The notes: generated by a model from the letters alone, not told the origin. A stretch of DNA of 35,683 nucleotides from Planctomycetota bacterium (GCA_016177925.1 JACOUH010000119.1:1-35683); one strand, 5' to 3'; shown: positions 20,321-28,868, counted from the first letter of the stretch. A program made the numbers and translations.

Positions 20321-21805
20321 ATGTACAAGCTGCTGCTCTGCTGGCGGTATCTGCGGACCCGCTACCTGGCGATGGTGTGTATCGTCAGCGTGATGCTCGG
20401 CGTGGCCACGCTCATCGTCGTCAACAGCGTCATGGGCGGCTTCAGCACCAAGCTCAAGGATCGGCTGCACGGTCTGCTCTCCGACATCGTCATCGAGGAG
20501 CGGCAGGCCGGCACCTTCGACGACCCCGAAGGCAAGATGGCCCGAATCCGCAGCGATCCCTTCCTCGCCGAGCGCGTCGAGGCGATGACCGCCGTCCATG
20601 AGACGTTCGCCATGCTGATTGGCGAAGGGGCGATCCCCAACACGCGGCCGGTCCACCTTATCGGTATCGATCCCAAGAGCCGCGCCCTCATCGGCGGATT
20701 CCAGGAGTTCCTCCAGAGCGAACGCAACCGCGCCGACCCCGCCCGCGCCTTCGAGCCCGACGACGAGGCCTACCGGCGCTACTGGAATGAGCAGATGCTG
20801 CGCGACCAGGAGCGGCGCAAGGAGGAAGCCCTCGAAGCGATGCAAGCCGTGCAGGAACCCGACCCCGGCCTGCCGCCGGCTCCGCCCCCGCCGGTGCCGT
20901 CGGGCCCGGCCAAGCCGTTGCCCGAGGCGCCCTCGTGGCATGATCGGCCGCATGTCCCCCATGGCGCCATCGTCGGCTACGCCCTTTCCCACTACCGCCG
21001 GCCGGCCGTGGATGGCCAGCCTCCTGAGGAAGTCTGTACCCTCCAGCGCGGCGAGAGTATTGTCCTGACCACCGTCAAGGGGACGAAACTCACCCCCGTC
21101 TACGACCGCTTCATCGTTACCGACTATGTCAAGACGGAGATGAGCGAGTATGATAGCAATTACATCTTCGTTCCTCTCGAACACCTGCAGCGGATACGCG
21201 GCATGGAGGGACGGGTCACCAGCATCCAGATCAAGCTGAAGGACTACCGCGAGGCGAAGGCCGTTGTCGAGCGCTTACAGCAGCTCTTCGAGCCGGTGGG
21301 GCTCGACGTCAAGACGTGGGAGGAGAAGCAGGGCCCGCTGCTGGCGGCGATCAGCATCGAAAAGGGCATCCTCAACGTGCTTCTGTTCATGATCATCGCC
21401 GTCGCCGGTTTCGGCATCCTGGCCATTTTCACGATGATCGTCGTCGAGAAGACGCGCGACATCGGCATCCTCAAGGCGCTGGGCGCTTCCAACGGCGGCG
21501 TGATGAAGATCTTCCTGGCCTACGGGTTGCTGCTCGGCGTGGTCGGGGCTGCCCTGGGCAGCGTGCTGGGGCTGGTCTTCACGCACAACATCAACGAGAT
21601 CGAGAAGTTCCTCGGCAAGGTGACCGGGCAGGGCGAGATCTTCAACCGCAGCATCTACTACTTCGATCGCATCCCGACGGACATTCAGCCGATGAACGTG
21701 CTGCTGGTGAACCTGGGCGCTATCGTTGTGGCGGTCCTGTTCAGCGTGCTGCCGGCCCTGCGCGCCGCCATGCTGCACCCCGTCCGCGCCCTGCGTTTCG
21801 AGTGA
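20321..21805 (+). CDS. ABC transporter permease, LolC/FtsX-MacB type
   Basis: A 494-residue inner-membrane protein. The start ATG at 20321 (TGAGG upstream) begins MYKLLLCWRYLRTRYLAM and gives the usual short cytoplasmic N-terminus. An earlier start at 20237 would translate repeat DNA. TM1 is ~17-38, then a large periplasmic domain that contains a proline-rich stretch (~180-208). Three C-terminal TM segments lie at ~350-375, ~395-418 and ~457-480. The segment 'VVEKTRDIGILKALGASNGGVMKIFL' is the FtsX-domain coupling helix. With the ATPase at 22092 it probably forms a lipoprotein-releasing or mechanotransmission exporter. The final 'LHPVRALRFE' is typical of the family. Confidence 0.9.
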   Translation: MYKLLLCWRYLRTRYLAMVCIVSVMLGVATLIVVNSVMGGFSTKLKDRLHGLLSDIVIEERQAGTFDDPEGKMARIRSDPFLAERVEAMTAVHETFAMLIGEGAIPNTRPVHLIGIDPKSRALIGGFQEFLQSERNRADPARAFEPDDEAYRRYWNEQMLRDQERRKEEALEAMQAVQEPDPGLPPAPPPPVPSGPAKPLPEAPSWHDRPHVPHGAIVGYALSHYRRPAVDGQPPEEVCTLQRGESIVLTTVKGTKLTPVYDRFIVTDYVKTEMSEYDSNYIFVPLEHLQRIRGMEGRVTSIQIKLKDYREAKAVVERLQQLFEPVGLDVKTWEEKQGPLLAAISIEKGILNVLLFMIIAVAGFGILAIFTMIVVEKTRDIGILKALGASNGGVMKIFLAYGLLLGVVGAALGSVLGLVFTHNINEIEKFLGKVTGQGEIFNRSIYYFDRIPTDIQPMNVLLVNLGAIVVAVLFSVLPALRAAMLHPVRALRFE

Positions 21806-21816
21806 CCCGCTCCCCA

Positions 21817-21849
21817 GTTTAGCGACGCTTCTGCGAAGCGTCGCTAAAC
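21817..21849. repeat. Perfect hairpin after the permease gene
   Basis: GTTTAGCGACGCTTC is answered by GAAGCGTCGCTAAAC around a three-base loop. It lies 12 bases after the permease stop codon. It could attenuate or stabilise the transcript between the permease and ATPase genes. Confidence 0.85.
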
Positions 21850-21852
21850 CCC

Positions 21853-21960
21853 TCTAGAGCGGTTTGCATTTGCTCGTAGCCCAGGCGTCTCGCCTGTGCG
21901 CTGTCGCGGTTCGGCACAGGCGAGACGCCTGTGCTACGGCCGACTGCAAAACGCTCTAGA
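21853..21960. repeat. Copy 2 of the 94-bp palindromic element with CTCTAGAGC ends
   Basis: Bases 21866-21959 repeat 1-94 with one mismatch. Here the full outer boundary is visible: CTCTAGAGCGGTTTGCA on the left and TGCAAAACGCTCTAGA on the right are inverted copies of each other. Inside them sits the CACAGGCG...CGCCTGTG hairpin. The right end abuts the next element directly. Confidence 0.9.
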
Positions 21961-22060
21961 GCGGTTCGCGGCCGGGTCGCACACTAACCCGAAGCGTCAG
22001 CGAGGGACCGGCCCTCGCTGACGCTTCGGGTTAGTGTGCAACGCAAGTGTGAACCGCTCT
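21958..22060. repeat. Second nested palindrome bounded by AGAGCGGTTC
   Basis: The outer arms are AGAGCGGTTC (21958-21967) and GAACCGCTCT (22051-22060). The inner arms are 28 bases and perfect: GCACACTAACCCGAAGCGTC... at 21979-22006 and its complement at 22012-22039. It shares the TCTAGAGCGGTT boundary with the previous element although the inner arms are unrelated. It separates the permease and ATPase genes of one transporter. Confidence 0.88.
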
Positions 22061-22091
22061 AATCGACGTCATCTGCCCGGAGACAACGGCC

Positions 22092-22811
22092 ATGCTGACC
22101 GCCATCAACCTGCACAAGACCTACCGCAAGGACGCCATTCTCACGCCCGTGCTGCGCGGCCTCGACCTGGAGGTCCTGCCCGGCGAGTTCCTCAGCATCG
22201 TCGGCATGTCCGGATCGGGCAAGAGCACGCTGCTGCACCTGCTCGGCACCCTCGACCGGCCCGACGAGGGCGAGGTCCGCTTCGACGGCAAACGCATCGA
22301 CGACCTGCGCGCCGACAAGCGCGACCGGCTCCGCAACGAAACCTTCGGCTTCATCTTCCAGTTTTATCATCTGCTGCCGGAGTTGACGGCGCTCGAGAAC
22401 GTCCTGATGCCGCAGATGATCAGCCACTCCGTGCTCGGCTGGCTGGGCCGCCGCCGGGCGCTGCGCCGCCGCGCCGAGGAGTTGATGGAGCGCGTCGGCC
22501 TGTCGCACCGCCTGCACCACCGACCGCGCGAGCTGTCCGGTGGCGAGATGCAGCGTGCCGCCATCGCCCGCGCCCTGATCAACCGCCCGCGCGTCCTCCT
22601 CGCTGACGAGCCGACCGGCAACCTCGACGAGGACACCGGGCGCGAGATTGTCAGCCTGCTGCACGACTTGAACCGGCAGGACGGCCTGACTATCGTGATG
22701 GTGACCCACAACCGCGAGATCGCCGCCGGCACCGACCGCGTCGTGCGGCTGCATGCGGGGCGCGTCGAGTCGCCGATCGCGTTATCCTCTCCCTTTCTGG
22801 CCGAAACCTGA
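22092..22811 (+). CDS. ABC transporter ATPase, LolD/MacB type
   Basis: A 239-residue ATPase. It has Walker A GMSGSGKST (38-46), Q-loop FIFQFYHLLPELTALENV, signature LSGGEMQRAAIARAL (148 on), Walker B VLLADEPTGNLDE (168 on) and the H-loop in MVTHNREIA. The FYHLLPELTALENV region is characteristic of the LolD/MacB/FtsE group. It should power the FtsX-type permease encoded 286 bases upstream; the gap is filled by palindromic repeats. It ends 13 bases before the aminotransferase start, so those two genes are probably co-transcribed. GGAGACAAC lies before the ATG. Confidence 0.93.
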   Translation: MLTAINLHKTYRKDAILTPVLRGLDLEVLPGEFLSIVGMSGSGKSTLLHLLGTLDRPDEGEVRFDGKRIDDLRADKRDRLRNETFGFIFQFYHLLPELTALENVLMPQMISHSVLGWLGRRRALRRRAEELMERVGLSHRLHHRPRELSGGEMQRAAIARALINRPRVLLADEPTGNLDEDTGREIVSLLHDLNRQDGLTIVMVTHNREIAAGTDRVVRLHAGRVESPIALSSPFLAET

Positions 22812-22824
22812 GAGCATTGCACCC

Positions 22825-23679
22825 ATGACCCGGATCTACATCAACGGCAAGCTCTACGATAAGAACGAAGCCAAGGTGTCGGTCTACGACCACGGCTTCC
22901 TCTACGGCGACGGCGTTTTCGAGGGCATCCGCATCTACGGCGGCAAGGTCTTCCGCCTGCGCGAGCACATCGATCGCCTCTACGAGAGCGCCCGTCACGT
23001 CTGGCTGGAGATCCCGCTCAGCCGCGAGCAGATGACCCAGGCGGTCCTCGACACGGTCAAGGCCAACGACAAGCGCGACGGCTACATCCGGCTGATCCTC
23101 TCGCGCGGCGACGGCGGGCTGGGCCTCGACCCGCGCAAGTGCAAGGAACCGCAGATCATCATCATCGTCGACGACATCAGCCTCTATCCAAAGGAGTTCT
23201 ACGACAACGGCCTGGAGGTCATCACCGCCTCGACGATCCGCAATCACCACAATGCGCTGAACCCGCGCATCAAGTCGCTCAACTACCTCAACAACATCCT
23301 CGCCAAGATCGAGGCGGTCCGGGCTGGCTGCCACGAAGCGATCATGCTCAATCACAACGGCGAGGTCGCGGAATGCACCGGCGACAACCTCTTTGTCGTC
23401 AAGCAGGGCCAGCTGCGGACGCCGCCGATCAGCGCCGGCATCCTCGAGGGCATCACCCGCAACGCCGTGATCGAGCTGGCCCGCCTTGCCGACATCCCCG
23501 TCGAGGAGATCACGCTGACGCGGCACGATGTCTACTCGGCCGACGAGTGTTTCCTGACCGGCACCGCCGCGGAGGTAATCCCCGTGGTCAAGTGCGATGG
23601 CCGTCTCATAGGCGACGGCCGCCCTGGCCCCATCACGCGGCAGTTGCGCGAGCGCTTCCAGCAACTCGTCCGCGAGTAA
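22825..23679 (+). CDS. ilvE: Branched-chain amino acid aminotransferase (fold-type IV PLP enzyme)
   Basis: A 284-residue enzyme. 'INGKLYDKNEAKVSVYDHGFLYGDGVFEGIRIYGG' is the standard opening of IlvE-type aminotransferases. The PLP lysine is Lys150 in 'NPRIKSLNYLNNILA'. 'NGEVAECTGDNLFVV' carries the conserved Glu183, and 'GILEGITRNAVIELA' and 'ADECFLTGTAAEVIPV' complete the active site. It probably makes Val, Leu and Ile from their keto acids with glutamate. D-amino-acid aminotransferase and aminodeoxychorismate lyase share the fold, but the sequence fits IlvE best. The start at 22825 is chosen because the longer frame only overlaps the ATPase gene. Confidence 0.88.
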   Translation: MTRIYINGKLYDKNEAKVSVYDHGFLYGDGVFEGIRIYGGKVFRLREHIDRLYESARHVWLEIPLSREQMTQAVLDTVKANDKRDGYIRLILSRGDGGLGLDPRKCKEPQIIIIVDDISLYPKEFYDNGLEVITASTIRNHHNALNPRIKSLNYLNNILAKIEAVRAGCHEAIMLNHNGEVAECTGDNLFVVKQGQLRTPPISAGILEGITRNAVIELARLADIPVEEITLTRHDVYSADECFLTGTAAEVIPVVKCDGRLIGDGRPGPITRQLRERFQQLVRE

Positions 23680-23688
23680 ACCGGCTTC

Positions 23689-23768
23689 GGCGAGCGGGAG
23701 GTGTGAACCCCCTGATGACTCTGTCCGGCGAAATGACTTTATCAGGGGGCTCACGCCCCCCGCTCGCC
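23689..23768. repeat. Imperfect palindrome between ilvE and the esterase gene
   Basis: GGCGAGCGGGAGGTGTGAAC (23689 on) is answered by the complement ending at 23768 (CGCCCCCCGCTCGCC), giving ~28-base arms with a few mismatches. The spacer is ~24 bases. It begins 10 bases after the aminotransferase stop. Confidence 0.85.
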
Positions 23769-23796
23769 TTATTACAGCACCATGAGGGGTCGCACG

Positions 23797-25311
23797 ATGT
23801 CGTTTCACCGTTCGCGGCGGGCGGAGTGGCTCGCCTGTCTCGCTCTGGTCGCGTCTGTCGCGGTGGCCCGCGCCGCCGACGTCCGGCCGCTGGAGTTCCG
23901 CGTCACCTTCGACCGGACCGTTTCTCCGCTGCCGTTCACCGGCCGACTCTATGTCATGCTGTCGGCGAGAAAGGACAGCGAGCCGCGCTTCGGGCCGAGT
24001 TGGTTCCGTCCCGAGCCGTTCTTCGCCGTCGACGTCAAGGACTGGAAGCCCGGCACTCCCGCGATTGTGTCCTCGGCGGCAATCGGCTGCCCCGCCCCGC
24101 TCGACAAGCTGAAGAAAGGCAGGTACTCCGTCCAGGCGGTCATGGACCTCGACCGCGGCGGACGCAACTTCAGCCTCTCTCTGGGCAACGGCTACAGCAA
24201 GCCGCTGTGGCTGGAACTGGACCCGTCCGCGACCGGCTCGGTGCCCCTGACCATCGACCAGGTCGTCAAGGAAACGCCCTTCAAGGAGACGCCGCGCGTC
24301 AAGCTGGTCGACATCGAGAGCAAGCTGCTGACGGCCTTCCACGGCAAGCCGACGCGCATGCGGGCCGGCGTCGTGCTCCCGAAGGGCTACAAGGAGGGAG
24401 ACGACCGGCGCTATGCCGTCGTCTACGAGATCCCCGGTTTCGGCGGCAGGCACACCTTCGCCTTCGCGCGTGAGAGCGGCAACGCGACGGAGGTCGGCGG
24501 CATCAGCATGATCTGGGTCGTCCTCGACCCCGACTGCCGGCTGGGCCACCACGTCTTCGCCGACTCCGCCAATAACGGCCCGTGGGGCAAGGCCCTCGTC
24601 GAGGAGCTAATCCACGCCATCGAGAAGCGGTTTGCCACCGCCGGCAAACCCGAGGCCCGCTTCGTCACCGGCCACTCGTCGGGCGGCTGGTCGAGCCTGT
24701 GGCTGCAGGTCGCCTACCCCGACACCTTCAACGGCGTCTGGTCGACGGCGCCCGATCCCGTCGACTTTCGCGATTTCCAGAAGGTGAATATCTACAAACC
24801 GGGCATCAACATTTTCACCGACGAGGAGGGCAAGGCGCGGCCACTGGCGCGGAGCGGTGACAAGCCCGTGCTGTTCTACAAGGGCTTCTCCGACATGGAG
24901 GTGGTGATGGGGCGGGGTGGTCAGTTATTCTCGTTCGAGGCAGTCTTCAGCCCGCGCGGCAGCGATGGCAAACCGCGGCCGCTCTGGGACCGCAAGACCG
25001 GCGCCATCGACGCCGAGGTGGCGAAGAGCTGGGAGAAGTACGACATCCGCCTTGTCCTCGAACGGAACTGGAAGACGCTGGGACCGAAGTTGCGTGGCAA
25101 GCTGCACGTCTATGTGGGCGACAAGGATACGTTCTACCTGGACGGGGCGACGGTCTTGCTGAAGCAGTCGCTGGCGAAGCTCGGCAGCGACGCCGTCGTC
25201 GAGGTCTTTCCGGGGCGGCACCACGGCAACCTGATCGACAAGAAGCTCCGCGACCGAATCGCCCGTGAAATGGCGGATCGCTTGCAACGCTTTTTCACGC
25301 GCGCTGACTGA
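23797..25311 (+). CDS. Secreted alpha/beta-hydrolase, esterase-D-like
   Basis: A 504-residue protein. The ATG at 23797 has GAGGGG nine bases upstream; an ATG at 23782 is in frame but has no such site. A signal peptide runs to about residue 27 (LALVASVAVARA). Residues ~30-165 form an N-terminal beta domain (YVMLSARKDSEPRFGPSWF). The esterase domain follows, with VVLPKGYKEGDDRRYAVVYE, the nucleophile elbow GHSSGGWSS and a catalytic-His candidate in FPGRHHGNLID. The family (PF00756-like) includes feruloyl and other carboxyl esterases, and the substrate cannot be told. The gene follows the aminotransferase after a palindromic repeat and is probably an independent unit. Confidence 0.85.
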   Translation: MSFHRSRRAEWLACLALVASVAVARAADVRPLEFRVTFDRTVSPLPFTGRLYVMLSARKDSEPRFGPSWFRPEPFFAVDVKDWKPGTPAIVSSAAIGCPAPLDKLKKGRYSVQAVMDLDRGGRNFSLSLGNGYSKPLWLELDPSATGSVPLTIDQVVKETPFKETPRVKLVDIESKLLTAFHGKPTRMRAGVVLPKGYKEGDDRRYAVVYEIPGFGGRHTFAFARESGNATEVGGISMIWVVLDPDCRLGHHVFADSANNGPWGKALVEELIHAIEKRFATAGKPEARFVTGHSSGGWSSLWLQVAYPDTFNGVWSTAPDPVDFRDFQKVNIYKPGINIFTDEEGKARPLARSGDKPVLFYKGFSDMEVVMGRGGQLFSFEAVFSPRGSDGKPRPLWDRKTGAIDAEVAKSWEKYDIRLVLERNWKTLGPKLRGKLHVYVGDKDTFYLDGATVLLKQSLAKLGSDAVVEVFPGRHHGNLIDKKLRDRIAREMADRLQRFFTRAD

Positions 25312-25352
25312 GGCCGGCTGCTCCTGGACACCCAGACCCTGGCCGAGGCCAT

Positions 25353-26324
25353 TTACGGCTCGCGCCAGTAGTCACGCATCTGCCTGTAAATGATTGGCAA
25401 TGGACGGTCGTAAATATCCGCAATTGAAATCTGCGCTCCCTCGAACGAGAGCAGGATGCCCCAGCCGAAGGGGTGGTGCCCGTACTGGAAGGTGTGGGGC
25501 GGAGTTTTCAGCTTCATGTCGCGCAACTCGTCCCACCGCATCTCTCCTTTCAGGTCGCCCTGGCTCAGGGCGATTCCCACGGGACTGATCACCAGGCAGG
25601 CCTTCTGCCATCCCTTGATGCGCCGACTGTGCGGGCGGCTGGGCTGCGACCGGTCGACGAGGATGAGCAGTCCTCCCAGGAGCCCAACGCCGATGCCGGC
25701 GATGATCCAACCTTCCTGCTTGATCACAATCCCTGCCACCACCCAGACGATGCCGGCCAGCAGTATACCCAGGCTCATGGCCATCCCTCTGCCGGGGGCG
25801 CGCGTTCCAAGGTTCGAGCGGGCCCGGTAGGACCAGACACGCTCGGGGCCGAACGTGGCCGTCTGCTCGTCGCGGTAGCCGCGCAGGGCCGCGCTGACGT
25901 GGGAAGAACCCGACTCGGAGAACGTCGACAGCAGGAAAGAGAACACCTTGTCGGAGGAGACGTCGAGCCGGGCGGGAATATGCAAGGTGCCGTTCTCGTG
26001 GACGACATCGATGGGGTAGTGGCGCGGTCCCTTCTTGTCGGGATCTCCGGGGCGGGCCAGGGCGATCAGCGACTCCAAACTTTCGTAGGGGATTGTTTGC
26101 GGCGGATCATGGACCTCGATTGCTGTTTCGGTCAGTTCGAAACCGAGCACCCGCTCCCTGCGCACCCCCAGTGCCAGCGCAATCAGGAACGGCAGGCACG
26201 CGCCCACCGCCACCTCATACGTGCGCACCAGGACGGCGAGCACCACCAAGGCGACGCCCAACAGGACGAAGACGAGTACGCCCCAGGGAAACGGCCTGCG
26301 CGATTCGATGAGTCGACCGATCAT
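25353..26324 (-). CDS. Membrane protein of unknown function (four predicted TM segments)
   Basis: A 323-residue protein. The ATG at 26324 overlaps the stop of the CPBP gene by the ATGA arrangement, so translation is coupled. Two hydrophobic segments lie near the N-terminus (~15-52, VLVFVLLGVALVVLAVLV). A soluble PH-like region follows (ELTETAIEVHDPPQTIPYESLESLIAL). A second hydrophobic pair sits at ~185-235 (GILLAGIVWVVAGIVI), and a C-terminal soluble region has the pattern ACLVISPVGIALSQGDLKGEMRWDEL. I do not recognise a named family. The two soluble halves look like repeats of a membrane-linked PH-type domain, which is a guess from strand pattern. It is the last gene of the minus-strand cluster starting at 27770. 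Confidence 0.75.
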   Translation of the reverse strand: MIGRLIESRRPFPWGVLVFVLLGVALVVLAVLVRTYEVAVGACLPFLIALALGVRRERVLGFELTETAIEVHDPPQTIPYESLESLIALARPGDPDKKGPRHYPIDVVHENGTLHIPARLDVSSDKVFSFLLSTFSESGSSHVSAALRGYRDEQTATFGPERVWSYRARSNLGTRAPGRGMAMSLGILLAGIVWVVAGIVIKQEGWIIAGIGVGLLGGLLILVDRSQPSRPHSRRIKGWQKACLVISPVGIALSQGDLKGEMRWDELRDMKLKTPPHTFQYGHHPFGWGILLSFEGAQISIADIYDRPLPIIYRQMRDYWREP

Positions 26325-27256
26325 GCCCCGGACGCCACGAGGAGGACCACGAGATTGTGGGCAAAGTGCATCAACATCGGCAGCGCCAGCCCCCTGCTGG
26401 CGACGCGCATGTATCCCAGCCCCATGCCCAGCAGAATCAGGAATGGGATGCCGAGCGGTTGCCCAACGTGCCCCATGCCGAACATCACCGAGGAAACGAC
26501 GACTGCGCCGTGCAGCCCCATGTAGCGGCGCAGCGTCCCCAGCGCCAGGTAGCGGAAGAATAGTTCCTCGACGATCGCCGGCAGCACGCAGATCAGCAGG
26601 AAGACCGAAACGGAGAAAGGGAACGCCCCGCCGGGGTTCGGCTCGATACCGATGGCTCGGTGCAACAACCAGGTGTAGGCGAAATTCAGTCCCAGCATAA
26701 TCCCCAGCACCGGGAACGCGCCGACCCAGGCCAGGGCCCGGCCCTCGCTCGATACTCGGGGCAAGCGAGACGGGCGCGGGAGGAAAATAACGGCCACGAC
26801 GATCAACAGCGTGTCGATGGCCCCGACGACCCACATGATCTGTTCGACGATTTCCAGGGTGAGCTTGTGGTCCTTGATGAGCCCATGCACGATCAGCCCC
26901 TGGATGAGGGACACGACGAGCAGGGCAGTGAAGAATCCCAGCAAAGGCCCGAGCGCGGAGGACATCCGCGGATAGGCACCGACTTCGTCCTCTTCGAGAA
27001 CGTCTTCAGGCCGGGTGCGCCGGCGGCTCCCTCTGCGAGGACGGGCCGTTTGTAACGAGGCCCGGCAGTACGGGCAGCGGCTCAGTTCCTCCTCGACCTG
27101 CTTGCCGCAGCGCCAGCACTCCACCAGGTCCGGGAGCGGCTCCGGGAGACGGCGTTCCACCGGGGCGGAGACATCATCGGTGGCGTCGGCCTCCTGGGGA
27201 CGCCAGACGTAATCATCCTCCCACCACGGCCGCGGATTGGCAAAGGGGTCATTCAT
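26321..27256 (-). CDS. CPBP family intramembrane metalloprotease with N-terminal zinc ribbon
   Basis: A 311-residue protein. Residues 47-64 form a zinc ribbon (CWRC...CPYC). A charged linker follows, then seven or eight membrane segments. The CPBP motifs are intact: EELFFRYL (Glu230, Glu231, Arg235), FGMGH (His263) and HFAHN (His297, Asn301). Members of this CAAX-protease/bacteriocin-processing family cleave within membranes. It overlaps the upstream gene by eight bases and the downstream gene by four, so the three are translationally coupled. A 9-codon copy of its start (MNDPFVNPR) survives at about 27950-27976, a leftover of the tandem duplication. Confidence 0.9.
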   Translation of the reverse strand: MNDPFANPRPWWEDDYVWRPQEADATDDVSAPVERRLPEPLPDLVECWRCGKQVEEELSRCPYCRASLQTARPRRGSRRRTRPEDVLEEDEVGAYPRMSSALGPLLGFFTALLVVSLIQGLIVHGLIKDHKLTLEIVEQIMWVVGAIDTLLIVVAVIFLPRPSRLPRVSSEGRALAWVGAFPVLGIMLGLNFAYTWLLHRAIGIEPNPGGAFPFSVSVFLLICVLPAIVEELFFRYLALGTLRRYMGLHGAVVVSSVMFGMGHVGQPLGIPFLILLGMGLGYMRVASRGLALPMLMHFAHNLVVLLVASGA

Positions 27257-27770
27257 AGTCTGGCTCGACTTCGGCTCGGGCTCGGGCTTCTTCGTCGCGC
27301 TCCTTCTGGTAGACGATGGCGGTCTGAATCCCTTTCACCATCAACACGACGATGATGATCTTCATCCATAGCCCTTGCGCGAGGCTCTCCCAGTTGTTGG
27401 TGAGGACAGCGAAGATGATGGCCGCTCCGACATAGACCACCAGGGCGGTGACCGTGACGGCCACGGGGAACTGGTGGACGATCACAGCGAACACAATGTA
27501 CAGGACGCCGAGGGCCATGAGCCCGCCGGCGAGCAGATGGATGATCCGAATAGCCTCCTGCTTCTTCTGGGGGTCGACCCGCGCGATTCCTTGCTTCTTG
27601 AGTTCTGCGTCAAGCAGTTCTTCCGCCATGAAGAACTGGTAGGCGTTGAACGCGACGGTGATGATGCCGATGAACAGGAGAATTCCTCGTACCTGCTTGA
27701 GGTGCTTGCTGCGGGCCGCCTGGGCCAGGCTGCCGAGCTTTTCACGTGGCGGTTCAAAAGGTGAACTCAT
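27249..27770 (-). CDS. Small tetra-spanning membrane protein, tandem paralogue A
   Basis: A 173-residue protein of an unnamed family. After a short basic N-terminus (KLGSLAQAARSKHLKQVRG) there are about four hydrophobic segments, with a conserved loop 'AEELLDAELKKQGIARVDPQKK' between the first two. The tail is charged (YQKERDEEARARAEVEPDYE). It is strongly similar throughout to the C-terminal half of the gene at 27996, including identical loop wording, so the two arose by tandem duplication. This copy lacks the zinc ribbon and acidic segment. The ATG at 27770 is the first after the duplicated promoter. It heads a three-gene operon with the CPBP protease. Confidence 0.78.
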   Translation of the reverse strand: MSSPFEPPREKLGSLAQAARSKHLKQVRGILLFIGIITVAFNAYQFFMAEELLDAELKKQGIARVDPQKKQEAIRIIHLLAGGLMALGVLYIVFAVIVHQFPVAVTVTALVVYVGAAIIFAVLTNNWESLAQGLWMKIIIVVLMVKGIQTAIVYQKERDEEARARAEVEPDYE

Positions 27771-27860
27771 GTGCGGCGTTCCTCGGGGTGGATCGAAGTC
27801 GGTCCTTTCCCTCTGTTGCGATCCCGCGCGGGGCGTTCCTGGGTTTCTTCCAATTGCTAG

Positions 27861-27888
27861 ATTGTAAATGCCGGGGATACAGTGTCCA
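27861..27888 (-). promoter_or_regulatory. Promoter of paralogue A operon, duplicated
   Basis: On the minus strand TGGACA (27888-27883) and TACAAT (27866-27861) are 16 bases apart, about 90 bases before the ATG. The same two boxes, with the same spacing and a shared GCATT before the -10, occur upstream of paralogue B. Confidence 0.6.
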
Positions 27889-27995
27889 CTTTTTTCTGGA
27901 CAGAACGGGGGGTCGCCCCCATCCAGGCGCATCTTTCTCAAATGCCCATTCGCGGATTGACAAAGGGGTCATTCATGGTCGTCTTCGTCCTCGAC

Positions 27996-28868
27996 TCAGG
28001 CTCGGACTCGGGCTCCCTCGTCTCGTTCCTTCTGGTAGGCAATGGCAGCCTGAATGCCTTTCGCCAGGGCCACAACGGTGACGATCTTCCACACGAGTCC
28101 TTGGATAATGCTCGCGGGGTTAAGGACGGCGAAGAGAATTGCCGCCCCAACATAGATCACGAGGGCGCTTACCGTGACAGCCACGGGGTACTCCTGGACG
28201 ATCATGGCGAACACAATGTACAGGCCCCCAAGAGCCATGAGCCCGCCTGCAAACAGATGAATGATCCGAATGGCCGTTTCCTTCTTCTGGGGGTCGACCT
28301 GCGCGATCCCTTGCTTCTTGAGCTCTGCGTCGAGCAGTTGTTCCGCCATGAAGAACTGGACGGCATTGACCACGATTGTAAGAATCCCGATGGCAAGGAG
28401 GAGTATGCGCACCTGGATGAGGTGTTTGCTGCGGGCTGCCTGAGCCAGGCTGCCGAGCTTTTTGCGCCTCGTCCGGCGGCGGGGGCGGGGCGGCTCGTCT
28501 TCGACGAGGTATGCGACTTCCTCGATTTCCTCGTCCTCGTCCTCCGCTTCCGGGCGGCGCTTGATGCCCGACGGACGGCGCGACTCAAGTGCCGTATCCT
28601 GGCGGCGCTTGATTCCCGACGGACGACGCGGCCGCTCCTCCTCGACGATTTCCGCTTCCTCGATCTCCTCCTCGATCACTTCCGCTTCGATGATTTCCTC
28701 CTCGACGAGTTCCGCTTCCTCGATCTCCTCGACCTGTCGCCGCGCAGGCGCCAGCCGGGGAGCGGTGACGGCATTCTTGCACGCAGGACAGCGGCCCTGC
28801 TTGCCGGCGAGTTCGTCCTTGACAGTCAGCACCGCCCTACACTTCGGACACTTGAACATGATGGCCAT
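27996..28868 (-). CDS. Zinc-ribbon membrane protein, tandem paralogue B
   Basis: A 290-residue protein. The zinc ribbon uses Cys7, Cys10, Cys27 and Cys30 (FKCPKC...GRCPACK). Residues ~47-80 are an acidic run of Glu/Ile/Val/Ala (EEIEEAELVEEEIIEAEV) likely to form a helix. Two near-repeats of RRPSGIKRR follow. The C-terminal half, from KKLGSLAQAARSKHL, is the four-segment membrane domain shared with paralogue A. It ends earlier than paralogue A, and a few bases later the first nine codons of the CPBP gene reappear. That points to a duplicated block in which the second CPBP gene was lost. The start could also be the Met at position 4. Confidence 0.78.
   Translation of the reverse strand: MAIMFKCPKCRAVLTVKDELAGKQGRCPACKNAVTAPRLAPARRQVEEIEEAELVEEEIIEAEVIEEEIEEAEIVEEERPRRPSGIKRRQDTALESRRPSGIKRRPEAEDEDEEIEEVAYLVEDEPPRPRRRTRRKKLGSLAQAARSKHLIQVRILLLAIGILTIVVNAVQFFMAEQLLDAELKKQGIAQVDPQKKETAIRIIHLFAGGLMALGGLYIVFAMIVQEYPVAVTVSALVIYVGAAILFAVLNPASIIQGLVWKIVTVVALAKGIQAAIAYQKERDEGARVRA

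Noticed and set aside
22690..24552. 620-codon open frame on the minus strand
   Set aside because: It lies opposite the ATPase, aminotransferase and esterase genes, all of which have clear family motifs. Its own translation has no recognisable domain. Long antisense frames are expected at this GC content.
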